Source: CAYSCW01 sp964429795
GTDB lineage: Bacteria > Acidobacteriota > Aminicenantia > Aminicenantales > Aminicenantaceae
Reading direction: 5' to 3'
Assembly (NCBI GenBank): GCA_964429795.1
Contig: CAYSCW010000002.1
Span: 124,001-188,000 of the forward strand
DNA: 64,000 nucleotides
The notes under the pieces were generated by a model, which was given only the letters and a program-made list of their open reading frames with translations, was not told the DNA's origin and did no database searches. Of the stretch, positions 16,163 to 24,259 are shown piece by piece. Each line of letters begins with the position of its first letter. Position 1 is the stretch's first letter. Position numbers and translations under genes: made by a program.

Positions 16163-17286
16163 GTCCCCCTCAAGACAGTTACTATCAGAGTTTCAGGCAA
16201 AGATAAAAGAGTACATGTCTAAATATGAAGAATTAAGAGGTTTTCTTTGACCTAGCCCACAAAAAAGCCCAAGTCGAGGCTATAACCAGAGAGTTATCCT
16301 CCCCTGACATCTGGAAAGATCAGGGAAAAACTCAATCCCTCCAAAAGCAAAAAAAAAGGCTGCAAAAGGAGCTTGAGCTTTACGCTAGGATTAATCAGAA
16401 AAAGGAAGAGATTGAAGTCCTGGAAGAATTGACTGAGGAAGGAGAAAATGTTGCCGATGAACTCAACCAAACTCTTCTCGTTTTTGAAAAAGATTTGAAT
16501 GAAGCTGAGCTCCAGACTCTTTTCTTTGAAAAAGATGACGAGCTTGCTGCTATCCTGACCATTCACCCTGGAGCTGGAGGCACAGAGTCCCAAGATTGGG
16601 CTGAGATGCTTTTAAGGATGTACCTCCGATACGCTGAAAGAAAAGGCTACAAGACAGAAATTCTGGATTTTCTCCCAGGCGAAGAAGCCGGGCTTAAGAG
16701 TGTAACTGTACGTGTGGAAGGAGACTATGTCTATGGCCATTTAAGCCTAGAGTCAGGAGTTCACCGGCTTGTGCGCATCTCTCCTTTTGACGCCAACAAA
16801 AGACGTCACACCTCTTTTGCTGCTGTTTTTGTCTATCCGGAGATAGAGAAGGAAATCGAGATAGAAATCGATCCCGACGATTTGCGCATTGACACCTTTC
16901 GTTCCTCCGGCCGAGGAGGTCAGCATGTCAATGTCACAGACTCTGCGGTGAGAATCACCCATCTGCCTACCGGAATCGTAGTTCAGTGTCAGAATGAAAG
17001 ATCTCAACACAAAAACAAAGCCACAGCGATGAAGGTTCTCAGAGCTCGTCTTTATGAGCTGGAGAAGAAAAAAAAGCTGGAAAAGCTGGAAAAGCTGGAA
17101 GATGCAAAATCGGAGATTGCCTGGGGGAATCAGATCCGTTCCTATGTCCTCCACCCATATAAAATGATTAAAGACCTGCGTACCGACGTTGAGATGGGAA
17201 ATGTGGAGAGGGTCCTGGATGGGGATATTGATGAATTCATCGAAGCCAGTCTTCTTCTTCGTAAGAATGAAAAGGAAAAGCGATAA
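16149..17286 (+). CDS. prfB: peptide chain release factor 2, made by programmed +1 frameshift
   Basis: RF2 reads UGA and UAA stop codons and triggers peptide release. Translation from GTG 16149 runs 33 codons to a TGA at 16248-16250 in the context CTT TGA C; slipping forward by one base continues in the frame of 16249-17286, giving 378 residues. This is the autoregulation known for bacterial RF2. The long frame carries the stop-recognition tripeptide SPF (RISPFDANKRR) and the catalytic GGQ (SSGRGGQHVNVTDSAVR). A nine-base tandem repeat near 17075-17100 encodes KLEKLEKLE in the C-terminal part. The gene overlaps lnt by 14 bases. Start choice is moderate; the frameshift is firm. Confidence 0.95.
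16236..16251 (+). promoter_or_regulatory. programmed +1 frameshift site of prfB
   Basis: AGAGG at 16236-16240 can pair with 16S rRNA just before CTT TGA C at 16245-16251. This is the standard RF2 arrangement: a Shine-Dalgarno-like stimulator, a slippery CUU and an in-frame UGA followed by C. Confidence 0.93.
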
Positions 17287-17300
17287 TACCGTTCTCTGGG

Positions 17301-17333
17301 TTATCCTGAATTATTCACAGAAATCAGGTTATT
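17301..17333. terminator. hairpin between converging prfB and mazG, related to 24218-24251
   Basis: TTATCCTGAATTATTC is followed by an imperfect complement ending CAGGTTA. It resembles the palindrome at 24218-24251, which lies in the same kind of place, between two converging genes. It overlaps the mazG stop codon. Confidence 0.45.
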
Positions 17334-18117
17334 CGATTTTTTCTTTGGCCTCTTCCCATAACTTGTCCATCTCAATCAAGTCTGTTTGGCTCAAATCCAA
17401 CCCTTTTTCCTTGAGTCTCTTTTCCACGTATTGAAAACGGTGGATAAATTTCTTGTTGGCGTGTTTCAAAGCAATCTCTGGATTGAATCCTAGAAGACGA
17501 GCCACATTGGCCATAGCAAAAAATATATCTCCCAACTCTCGAAAAGCCTCATCATCCTGCTTTTCCTGCAGAGCTTTTTCCAGTTCTGAGACCTCTTCCT
17601 TGATTTTCTCAAGGGCTTCGAGAGGATGGGACCAATCAAACCCGTATGGGGAAACTCGAAGTCCAATTTGGAAAGCCTCCAAAAGAGAAGGAGCGCTCTT
17701 GACCATTCCATCAAAAAGAAATTCTCTTTCCTTTTCTTCTTTTTTCTGGCGATGCCATTGGTCGATGACTTTCTGCGAAGTTTTTAGCTTTTTGTATCCG
17801 AAAACGTGAGGGTGGCGACGGACCATCTTCTGGTTGATTCTTTCTAGAACCTCGGAGATGGTGAATTTTTTCATTTCCTTGTAAATCCGCGCTAAAAAGA
17901 CAACTTCCATCAACACATCTCCCAATTCCTCAGCCAGAGCTTCATCGTCATCTTGGCTGATGGCCTCCACAGCCTCATAGACTTCCTCTAAAAAATAATT
18001 GGAGATGGACCTTTCATCCTGCTCCCTGTCCCAAGGACATCCATTCTCGCCCCGAAGGACGTCCAGAATTTCCACTAAACGCTCGAATTTTTTCCCTGCT
18101 TTTGCCGCATCTTTCAT
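17329..18117 (-). CDS. mazG: nucleoside triphosphate pyrophosphohydrolase MazG
   Basis: MazG splits non-canonical or excess nucleoside triphosphates to monophosphates. The 262-residue protein has the tandem MazG arrangement: domain one with GCPWDREQD and EEVYEAVEAISQDDDEALAEELGDVLMEV (metal-binding EExxE and ExxD), and domain two with EEVSELEKALQEKQDDEAFRELGDIFFAM. The start at 18117 is chosen because AGGGAG lies eight bases before that ATG, while the longer open frame upstream is hydrophobic and unlike the family. It is divergent from the DUF1844 gene and converges on prfB. Confidence 0.94.
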   Translation of the reverse strand: MKDAAKAGKKFERLVEILDVLRGENGCPWDREQDERSISNYFLEEVYEAVEAISQDDDEALAEELGDVLMEVVFLARIYKEMKKFTISEVLERINQKMVRRHPHVFGYKKLKTSQKVIDQWHRQKKEEKEREFLFDGMVKSAPSLLEAFQIGLRVSPYGFDWSHPLEALEKIKEEVSELEKALQEKQDDEAFRELGDIFFAMANVARLLGFNPEIALKHANKKFIHRFQYVEKRLKEKGLDLSQTDLIEMDKLWEEAKEKIE

Positions 18118-18231
18118 GTCTTCACTCCCTTGAATTATTTTAGAGAATATTGTAATATTTTTTGTCATTTTAAGACAAAGATTTGTCAAATTCATGGCAT
18201 TTCTTTCTAACTTGATGATCGGGGGATTAAA

Positions 18232-18552
18232 ATGACAGATAACAAGGAAAAAAGTAAGACAAAAAATGAGAAGCCACAAGAGGCGGAGACTGTTATTCCT
18301 CCCCTCGACTTTAGCTCATTAGTGCTTCCTTTTTATACTCAGGCCCTGTTGTCATTAGGCATAGATAAGGACAGCGAATCTGACAAGGATAGAAAGAATT
18401 TGGATTTAGTGAAGAGGATGATCGATCTGCTCGACCTCCTGAGAAAAAGAACTCAAGGGAATCTTAAACCGGAAGAAGGGAAATTCCTTGATTCATGTCT
18501 CCATCAACTGAAATTGAGCTACATGGAGAGGGCCAAGATCATCAAGCTGTGA
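18232..18552 (+). CDS. DUF1844 domain protein
   Basis: A 106-residue protein. An acidic/lysine-rich N-terminal 22 residues precede the DUF1844 pattern: PPLDFSSLVLPFYTQALLSLG, then DLVKRMIDLLDLLRKRTQGNL and EEGKFLDSCLHQLKLSYME. The family is small, helical and of unknown function, often found near housekeeping genes in Acidobacteriota-like and deltaproteobacterial genomes. It lies 4 bases upstream of ribF and is probably co-transcribed with it. The 114-base gap to divergent mazG holds AT-rich inverted repeats (TTTGTC with GACAAA) but no clear promoter. Confidence 0.85.
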   Translation: MTDNKEKSKTKNEKPQEAETVIPPLDFSSLVLPFYTQALLSLGIDKDSESDKDRKNLDLVKRMIDLLDLLRKRTQGNLKPEEGKFLDSCLHQLKLSYMERAKIIKL

Positions 18553-18556
18553 GTCC

Positions 18557-19477
18557 ATGAAAGTCATCTATGGATTCGATAATCTCACCTCATTCAGCCA
18601 GCAGACCATAGTCGCTCTTGGTAACTTCGACGGTGTCCACCTTGGTCACCAGAGAATCCTCAAATTCGTCACCCGAAAAGCCGTCCAGCTCGATCTTGTA
18701 TCCATTGTGTTAACTCTTTCTCCTCATCCGGAAAATATCCTGGGGAAAAAGAGAATTAAAATGATACAAACCTTGGAACAAAGATTGGAAGAGATCGAAA
18801 AATTCGGCGTTAATGCTGCCTTAGTTGCTCCTTTCAATAAGAAGTTTTCAAGCCTCACTCCCCGTGAATTTATTCAAAAGATTGTAGTCAACTTGCTGCG
18901 AGCTAAGGTGGTAGTGGTTGGTGGTGAGTTTCGCTTCGGCAAAAACCGACGAGGAGACATTGCCCTTTTCCGAAAAATCGCACCCAGATTCGATATGCAT
19001 TTTTTTTCCCTGCCATCGGTGACCAAGAATGGGAAAAAGATCAGTAGCAGCCTCATTCGAAGATATCTTCAAGAAGGTCAAATAAAAAAGGCCATTGCTT
19101 TTCTGGGCAAACCTTATGCCATAGATGGCCGAGTCATAAAAGGTAAATCTCGAGGAAAGGTTATCGGTTTTCCCACAGCAAACATCCAAACAGAGAACGA
19201 AATCACCCCTCCCGGAGTCTTCATAACCAAGGTAAGAATCGGTTCAAGGGATCTCCCTTCTCTAACAAACATCGGACGCTGCCCCACATTCGAACAACAA
19301 GAAACAAACATTGAATCCTACATCATCAATTTTAACAGAAACCTCTATGGAAATAAGATCCGGATTCATTTTTTGGATAAAATTAGAGAAGAGATGAAAT
19401 TTGCAACCTCACAAGACCTCTCTCGTCAGATACAAAAAGATATTGAAACTGCTAAAGCTTATTTTCGTCTCGTCTGA
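18557..19477 (+). CDS. ribF: bifunctional riboflavin kinase/FAD synthetase
   Basis: RibF converts riboflavin to FMN and then FAD. The 306-residue protein has the N-terminal nucleotidyltransferase domain (about 15-180) with ALGNFDGVHLGHQRIL and ISSSLIRRYLQEG, and the C-terminal flavokinase domain (about 185-305) with GFPTANI (the PTAN motif) and TNIGRCPTF. Both halves look intact. It supplies cofactor for the many flavoproteins later in the window, though no direct link is implied. It follows the DUF1844 gene by 4 bases. Confidence 0.96.
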   Translation: MKVIYGFDNLTSFSQQTIVALGNFDGVHLGHQRILKFVTRKAVQLDLVSIVLTLSPHPENILGKKRIKMIQTLEQRLEEIEKFGVNAALVAPFNKKFSSLTPREFIQKIVVNLLRAKVVVVGGEFRFGKNRRGDIALFRKIAPRFDMHFFSLPSVTKNGKKISSSLIRRYLQEGQIKKAIAFLGKPYAIDGRVIKGKSRGKVIGFPTANIQTENEITPPGVFITKVRIGSRDLPSLTNIGRCPTFEQQETNIESYIINFNRNLYGNKIRIHFLDKIREEMKFATSQDLSRQIQKDIETAKAYFRLV

Positions 19478-19534
19478 AGCTTTTGCTATGCTGATCAAAG
19501 CATTGACATCGCTTCCTCTCACAAAATCAAGGAG

Positions 19535-19552
19535 AAGCGCGTTTCTGCGCTT
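19535..19552 (+). terminator. possible terminator after ribF
   Basis: AAGCGC at 19535-19540 pairs with GCGCTT at 19547-19552, followed by a pyrimidine-rich TCATCTTTTCTTGACTTTTT. Position 58 bases after the ribF stop fits a terminator. Confidence 0.4.
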
Positions 19553-19604
19553 TCATCTTTTCTTGACTTTTTACGTATATTGTTGCATTTTCATAGGGAA
19601 AGAA

Positions 19605-19646
19605 GGAGTCTTGTTGAAGGGAAAAATCCTTCTTTGAATCAACTCC
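19605..19646 (+). promoter_or_regulatory. stem-loop leader upstream of pyrR
   Basis: GGAGT at 19605-19609 can pair with ACTCC at 19642-19646, enclosing a second hairpin GAAGG (19616-19620) with CCTTC (19628-19632). It lies 50 bases before pyrR. PyrR proteins often regulate their own operon by binding such leader RNA, but the usual PyrR-binding consensus is not evident here. Confidence 0.35.
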
Positions 19647-19696
19647 AGTTGCCTCATTAAGGAGTCACTGAGATATCCAAAATCAGGAGTTAGTCC

Positions 19697-20251
19697 ATGG
19701 AGGAAAAAATAAAAGCAAGGGTTATGGATGTACGAAAAATAAAAAGAGCTCTGCACCGGATGACCACAGAGATAATTGAGCGCAATCGGAATTTGAAGAA
19801 TTTAGTGATCGTGGGTATCAGAACCAGGGGAATTTATATCGGAAAAAGAATTTCCAGGTTGATCAAAGAGATGGAAAAAGTCGACATCCCCGTGGGAGTC
19901 CTGGATATCACGCTATACCGTGACGATTTTTCAGAGCTGGAAGCTCAACACATGGTAAAGAAAACAGAGATTAACTTTTCGGTAACCAAAAAAGACGTTC
20001 TTCTTGTTGATGATGTCCTCTTCACAGGGAGGACCATCAGAGCTGCCATGGATAGCTTGATCGATTTGGGTAGACCTGACACCATTCAACTTCTTGTCCT
20101 TGTCGACCGCGGACATAAAGAACTCCCTATAAGAGCTGACTACGTTGGTAAGTTTCTCCCCACATCTAAAAGGGAAGTGGTTCAAGTCAAGGTAAAAGAG
20201 ATCGACAACACCGATGAAGTACTTATCACAGAGCCTCCAGGGATCAAGTAG
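19697..20251 (+). CDS. pyrR: PyrR bifunctional pyrimidine regulator/uracil phosphoribosyltransferase
   Basis: A 184-residue phosphoribosyltransferase-fold protein. The PRPP-binding motif VLLVDDVLFTGRTIRAAMDSL is near residues 95-115, with RTRGIYIGKRI near the N-terminus and LVDRGHKELPIRADYVGK and PTSKREVVQV at the end, as in PyrR. It would bind pyr mRNA in response to UMP and may also make UMP from uracil. It heads pyrR-pyrB-pyrC, as in many bacteria with PyrR control. A structured leader lies at 19605-19646. The first Met is used; the spacing of the upstream GGAGTTAGTCC is acceptable. Confidence 0.95.
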   Translation: MEEKIKARVMDVRKIKRALHRMTTEIIERNRNLKNLVIVGIRTRGIYIGKRISRLIKEMEKVDIPVGVLDITLYRDDFSELEAQHMVKKTEINFSVTKKDVLLVDDVLFTGRTIRAAMDSLIDLGRPDTIQLLVLVDRGHKELPIRADYVGKFLPTSKREVVQVKVKEIDNTDEVLITEPPGIK

Positions 20252-20261
20252 GAGAGAGAAA

Positions 20262-21200
20262 TTGCCGTTCAAACATAAGCATCTTCTGGGCATTCGAGAT
20301 TTAACAACCTCTGATATTTTTTCCATATTGGATACAGCAGAATCGTTGTATGAAATTTCCACTCGAGAAGTAAAAAAAGTCCCAACCTTGAGAGGAAAGA
20401 CTATCGTTAACCTTTTCTTTGAGCCGAGCACACGCACACGAAGCTCTTTTGAGTTAGCTGCCAAGAGGTTGAGCGCGGATATCATTAATTTTAACAGCCA
20501 AGCCAGCAGTGTGGTCAAAGGAGAAAGCCTCAAGGATACGGTTCTCAATCTCGAGGCTATGAACCCCGATGCTATCATCCTCAGGCATTCAGCTGCAGGT
20601 GCTCCTCATTTCATCAGCACATTCTGTCGGTCTCACGTGATCAATGCCGGGGATGGTGCTCATGAACATCCTACTCAGGCTCTTCTTGACGCCTTCACCA
20701 TAAGACAGGAAAAGAAAAAATTCGAAGACTTGAAAGTTGTTATCGCCGGTGATATTCTGCACAGTCGGGTCGCTCGATCCAACATACTTTGTTTGAACAA
20801 ACTCGGAGCCAAGGTGGTTCTTTGCGGCCCTCCCCCCCTTCTTCCGATGGAATTCAAAGAATTTAGAGTCGATATCGACTTTAATTTCGATAGAGCCTGT
20901 AAGGACGCCGATGTGATCATGATGCTCAGGATACAACTGGAAAGACAACAGAGAAACTTCTTTCCTTCGCTGCGTGAGTACAGGAATCTCTACAGCCTGA
21001 CGTTAGAGAGATACCGAAAGGCAAGGCGGAATGCCATCATCATGCATCCCGGACCCATAAATCGAGGGGTGGAAATATCAGCAGAGATGGCTGATTCTGC
21101 TAACTCCGTTATTCTCAAACAAGTAGAGAACGGAATAGCTGTCAGAATGGCCATTCTCTATCTTTTATTGGGAGGAAAAGAGGGTGAGTCTTCTGATTAA
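20262..21200 (+). CDS. pyrB: aspartate carbamoyltransferase catalytic chain
   Basis: PyrB makes carbamoyl aspartate, the committed step of pyrimidine synthesis. The 312-residue length fits. Carbamoyl-phosphate-binding FFEPSTRTRSSFELAAKRL is near residue 50-68, with HPTQALLDAFTI and the aspartate-domain HPGPINRGVEI later. The TTG at 20262 is chosen as start because GGAGAG lies five bases upstream and the product then begins PFKHKHLLGIRDL like other PyrB proteins; the ATG at 20214 lies well inside pyrR. No regulatory pyrI chain is present. The end overlaps pyrC by 17 bases. Confidence 0.95.
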   Translation: MPFKHKHLLGIRDLTTSDIFSILDTAESLYEISTREVKKVPTLRGKTIVNLFFEPSTRTRSSFELAAKRLSADIINFNSQASSVVKGESLKDTVLNLEAMNPDAIILRHSAAGAPHFISTFCRSHVINAGDGAHEHPTQALLDAFTIRQEKKKFEDLKVVIAGDILHSRVARSNILCLNKLGAKVVLCGPPPLLPMEFKEFRVDIDFNFDRACKDADVIMMLRIQLERQQRNFFPSLREYRNLYSLTLERYRKARRNAIIMHPGPINRGVEISAEMADSANSVILKQVENGIAVRMAILYLLLGGKEGESSD

Positions 21201-22461
21201 GAACGGCAGAGTGATCGATCCTGCTTCAGGAACGGACGAAACATTAGATATTCTCATCGAAAAAGGAAAAATTGTCGCCATAAAACCTAAAATAACGGCA
21301 AATCAAGCTAAGACAATCGACGTCTCCAGAATGGTAGTTGCTCCCGGATTTATCGATATGCACACCCATCTCAGGGAACCTGGACAAGAAGACAAAGAGA
21401 CTATTCGTACGGGTTCTCTTGCTGCAGCCAGAGGAGGCTTTACCTCCATCGCATGTATGCCCAACACCATGCCAGTCAACGATACCAGAGGGGTTACGGA
21501 ATACATCATCTCTGTGGCAAAAAAAAGAGCTGTAGTGAATGTCTTTCCGGTCGCTACTGTCACCAGGGCTCAGGAGGGAGAAGAACTAACAGAGATGGCC
21601 GACCTTACAGAGGCAGGAGCTGTTGCTTTTTCTGATGACGGCCTCCCAGTCAAAACAAGCGAGATAATGCGCCATGCCCTCGAATATTCCAAACTCCTGG
21701 ACACCACTATCATTGACCATTGTGAAGATAGAAGCCTCACTCAGGATGGAGTGATGCATGAGGGGCATTATTCTTATCTCTTGGGCCTGAAGGGAATGCC
21801 CGCTTCTTCTGAAGAGGTCATAGTCGCCCGTGATCTCATCCTGGCTGAGAAGGCAGATGCCAGAATTCATATCGCTCACTTGAGTGTAAAAGGCGCGGTT
21901 GAGCTCATCAGAGAGGCCAAACGGAAGAAAATCAAAGTCACCACAGAAGTGACTCCCCACCATCTGCTGTTGAATGATAGTCATCTTGATAGCTACGATA
22001 CGAACCTTAAAGTCAATCCTCCTTTGAGAAGTGAAGATGATGTCGGATCCTTGATCCGGGCTGTTAAGGAGGGAGTGGTTGATGTTTTTGTCACAGACCA
22101 TGCTCCTCACACTGTTGATGAGAAAAGTGTCGAATTTGATAGTGCTCCTTTCGGCATCAACGGTCTGGAGACAGCTGTCTCTCTTCTCTTGTCTGGACTG
22201 GTAAATAAAAATATTATCCCTATTGAAAGATTTATAGAGATGATATCCACCACCCCGGCTCGAATCCTTGGACTCGGAAATAAGGGCAAAATTCAAGAAG
22301 GAGCAGATGCGGATCTCACCATCCTCAACCTCCACAAGGAAGTTGTTGTCGATGTCAACACCTTTAAATCCAAAAGCAGAAATAATCCTTTTCATGGCTG
22401 GAAACTCAAAGGAGCGCCGGCGATGACAATTGTGGGAGGTAAAATCGTCTTTTCAGCATAG
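21184..22461 (+). CDS. pyrC: dihydroorotase
   Basis: PyrC cyclises carbamoyl aspartate to dihydroorotate. The 425-residue class I type enzyme keeps the metal site DMHTHLREPG, a conserved CMPNTMPVND, the later metal-binding His residues in DHCED and HIAHLS, and the catalytic VTDHAPHT. GTG 21184 is the start, preceded by GGAGG at good spacing inside the end of pyrB. Co-translation with pyrB agrees with the PyrB-PyrC complexes known in some bacteria. Later pyrimidine genes (pyrD, pyrE, pyrF) are not in the window. Confidence 0.96.
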   Translation: MSLLIKNGRVIDPASGTDETLDILIEKGKIVAIKPKITANQAKTIDVSRMVVAPGFIDMHTHLREPGQEDKETIRTGSLAAARGGFTSIACMPNTMPVNDTRGVTEYIISVAKKRAVVNVFPVATVTRAQEGEELTEMADLTEAGAVAFSDDGLPVKTSEIMRHALEYSKLLDTTIIDHCEDRSLTQDGVMHEGHYSYLLGLKGMPASSEEVIVARDLILAEKADARIHIAHLSVKGAVELIREAKRKKIKVTTEVTPHHLLLNDSHLDSYDTNLKVNPPLRSEDDVGSLIRAVKEGVVDVFVTDHAPHTVDEKSVEFDSAPFGINGLETAVSLLLSGLVNKNIIPIERFIEMISTTPARILGLGNKGKIQEGADADLTILNLHKEVVVDVNTFKSKSRNNPFHGWKLKGAPAMTIVGGKIVFSA

Positions 22462-22467
22462 TTGCAG

Positions 22468-23214
22468 ATGAGTACAAACTTCTCCCAATTGGAAAAAAGG
22501 ATAGGCTACACATTTAAAGACAAAGATATTCTTCTGCAGGCTCTCACCCATAGTTCATATGCTTATGAAAACCACCAAGAAAACCGTTCCAACAACGAAG
22601 TCTTGGAGTTTTTAGGAGATTCGGTATTGGGCTTGGTTGTGGCTGATTTCCTCTGCCATTACTATACTGATCTTTCAGAAGGTGAACTCTCTAAACTCAA
22701 ATCTGCTGCAGGAAGCACCTCATCTCTTTCCTATTTTAGTCAGAGAATAAAACTGGATAAGCACATTTTACTGGGAAAAGGAGAAGAAAAAAGCGGAGGA
22801 AGGAAAAAAAAGACCATCTTGGCAGGAGCTTTTGAGGCTTTGATTGCAGCCATCTATCTAGATGGAGGGCTCCAGGAGACCAGGAAATTCTTGATTCCCT
22901 ATCTTGAGAGCTTGTTCAAGAAGGTTGATGTCGAAAAATTTTTCATAAACAACTACAAATCAGCCCTCCAGGAATATTTCCAAAAAGAAAATCTCCCAGC
23001 TCCTTTTTATAAGACCATTACCACCAAAGGTCCAGATCACAAAAAAGTCTTTGTGGTGGAGGTTTTTTCTCAAGATAAGCCTCTTGCAAAAGCAAAAGGG
23101 CTGTCCAAGAAGAGTGCTGAAAAAAGGGCTGCCCAAAAAGCCCTCAAGAATCTTCTTGGCAAGAAAATCAGAACATTGACCTCAGACACTTTCCTCCTGA
23201 GGAAAAAGAAATGA
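22468..23214 (+). CDS. rnc: ribonuclease III
   Basis: RNase III cuts double-stranded RNA in rRNA and mRNA processing. The 248-residue protein has the nuclease domain with the signature NEVLEFLGDSVLGL near residue 42-55 and a second acidic site (GAFEALIAAIYLDGG), then a C-terminal double-stranded-RNA-binding domain (YKSALQEYFQ, KAKGLSKKSAEKRAAQKAL). ATG 22468 is preferred; a TTG two codons earlier is also possible, and neither has a clear ribosome site. A basic tail of about 20 residues follows the binding domain. The stop overlaps the next gene by 4 bases. Confidence 0.96.
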   Translation: MSTNFSQLEKRIGYTFKDKDILLQALTHSSYAYENHQENRSNNEVLEFLGDSVLGLVVADFLCHYYTDLSEGELSKLKSAAGSTSSLSYFSQRIKLDKHILLGKGEEKSGGRKKKTILAGAFEALIAAIYLDGGLQETRKFLIPYLESLFKKVDVEKFFINNYKSALQEYFQKENLPAPFYKTITTKGPDHKKVFVVEVFSQDKPLAKAKGLSKKSAEKRAAQKALKNLLGKKIRTLTSDTFLLRKKK

Positions 23215-23549
23215 TTGAGTCCTATTCATTCGGTCGCATAATTGTTGAGGGAAGGGTTTTCACTTCAGATCTCGTCATCTTCCCGGAGAGAATTCATGAA
23301 TCTTGGTGGCGAGAATCAGGACACAGACTCTGCTGGCAGGATGTTGAAGAGGCGTTTAAATCCCAGCCAGAGGTTCTCGTCGTGGGTACAGGATTTGCTG
23401 GACTGATGAAGGTAGAGGAAGAAGTGAGGCAATATGCCCATGCCAAGGGAATCCATCTCATCATTGAAAAGACAAAAAAGGCAGTAGAAAGATTCAATGA
23501 AATCTCTCCCCAAAAAAGAACAGTAGGGGCTTTTCATTTAACATGTTAA
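23211..23549 (+). CDS. Mth938/NDUFAF3-like domain protein
   Basis: A 112-residue protein of the Mth938-like family. It shows the usual beta-alpha pattern: YSFGRIIVEGRVFTSDLVIFP, then EVLVVGTGFAGLMKVEEEVRQYA, KGIHLIIEKTKKAVERFNE and a C-terminal VGAFHLTC. The family includes the mitochondrial complex I assembly factor NDUFAF3, but its bacterial role is not established. It starts inside the end of rnc (4-base overlap) and is followed after 21 bases by the zinc-ribbon gene. Confidence 0.85.
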   Translation: MIESYSFGRIIVEGRVFTSDLVIFPERIHESWWRESGHRLCWQDVEEAFKSQPEVLVVGTGFAGLMKVEEEVRQYAHAKGIHLIIEKTKKAVERFNEISPQKRTVGAFHLTC

Positions 23550-23570
23550 AGCCTTTCTCTTTGAAGAAAA

Positions 23571-24221
23571 ATGGCCAAATGTGCAAAATGCAAAAAGAGA
23601 AAAGCCAAACGATTTTGCATGGCTTTGGGTGAATCCATCTGTAGCCTCTGTTGTGGAGTCCTCAGGGAAAAGGAAATTCATTGTCCTTCGAATTGCACTT
23701 TTCTTATCAAGCACAAGCCTTACCAGGAAAGAAGAATCATAGGAAAAAAACAAAAAATTTCTTCAGCCGAGACTTTGTCTGAAAATGGCGTCACAAAAGA
23801 TGAGAGGCTGGTCTGGCTGGCTTTTCATATAGAAATGCCCATCAAAGCTTTCGCAGAAAAAAAAGCCTCATTCATGGATAAAGATGCTCTTCTTGCCTTG
23901 GAATATGCAAGGGAAAAAATAGAGAAAGGGAAGAGAATCCTTATTGTGCCTGATGAAAAAACTGGACCCTGGAATGAATTGGGTGAAGCCATTTATCAAA
24001 GTGTTGAAAAATGTCGATACGAAAAAAAGATCGTTTTGCCAGGAGATAAAGAAAGCTACTCCAGTGGAGAAAAAATCAAATGCCTGGAAAGAATCAGTTT
24101 TTCGGTTAAATATTGGGCTAAAGATAACTTTGAAGGCCGAAACTACACAGAACGCCTCCTGGAACGCTTCTCTCGCTTACAGCAATCATCCCGCCAAAAA
24201 AAACTTATCCTCACTTCTTAA
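23571..24221 (+). CDS. zinc-ribbon protein of unknown function
   Basis: A 216-residue protein I do not recognise as a named family. Residues 4-50 hold a Cys-rich N-terminus (CAKCKKRKAKRFC, CSLCCGVLREKEIHC, CTF) that could bind one or two zinc ions. The rest is helical and charged: LLALEYAREKIEKGKRILIVPDE, a Trp-rich GPWNELGEAIYQSVEKC, and a C-terminal basic tail. It is the last gene of the pyr-rnc run on this strand. Its stop codon lies in a 34-base palindrome that probably ends transcription. Confidence 0.6.
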   Translation: MAKCAKCKKRKAKRFCMALGESICSLCCGVLREKEIHCPSNCTFLIKHKPYQERRIIGKKQKISSAETLSENGVTKDERLVWLAFHIEMPIKAFAEKKASFMDKDALLALEYAREKIEKGKRILIVPDEKTGPWNELGEAIYQSVEKCRYEKKIVLPGDKESYSSGEKIKCLERISFSVKYWAKDNFEGRNYTERLLERFSRLQQSSRQKKLILTS

Positions 24222-24251
24222 CCTGGATTATTCATGAATAATGCAGGTTAA
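24218..24251. terminator. 34-bp near-perfect palindrome between converging genes
   Basis: The outer arms TTAACCTG (24218-24225) and CAGGTTAA (24244-24251) enclose the perfect palindrome ATTATTCATGAATAAT (24227-24242), with a single G-G mismatch on each side. It lies between converging genes and is related to 17301-17333, so it may be a two-way terminator or a repeat adopted as one. There is no long T tract. Confidence 0.55.
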
Positions 24252-24259
24252 TTAGGCCA

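Noticed and set aside
17065..17100. Nine-base tandem repeat in prfB as a slippage hotspot
   Set aside because: Only about three units, in frame, in a Lys/Glu helix whose length is normal for RF2.
19931..20578. Minus-strand open frame across pyrR and pyrB
   Set aside because: Antisense to two clear enzymes and without family features.
21586..22395. Minus-strand open frame of 269 codons inside pyrC
   Set aside because: Shadow of a well-conserved dihydroorotase; composition is not protein-like.
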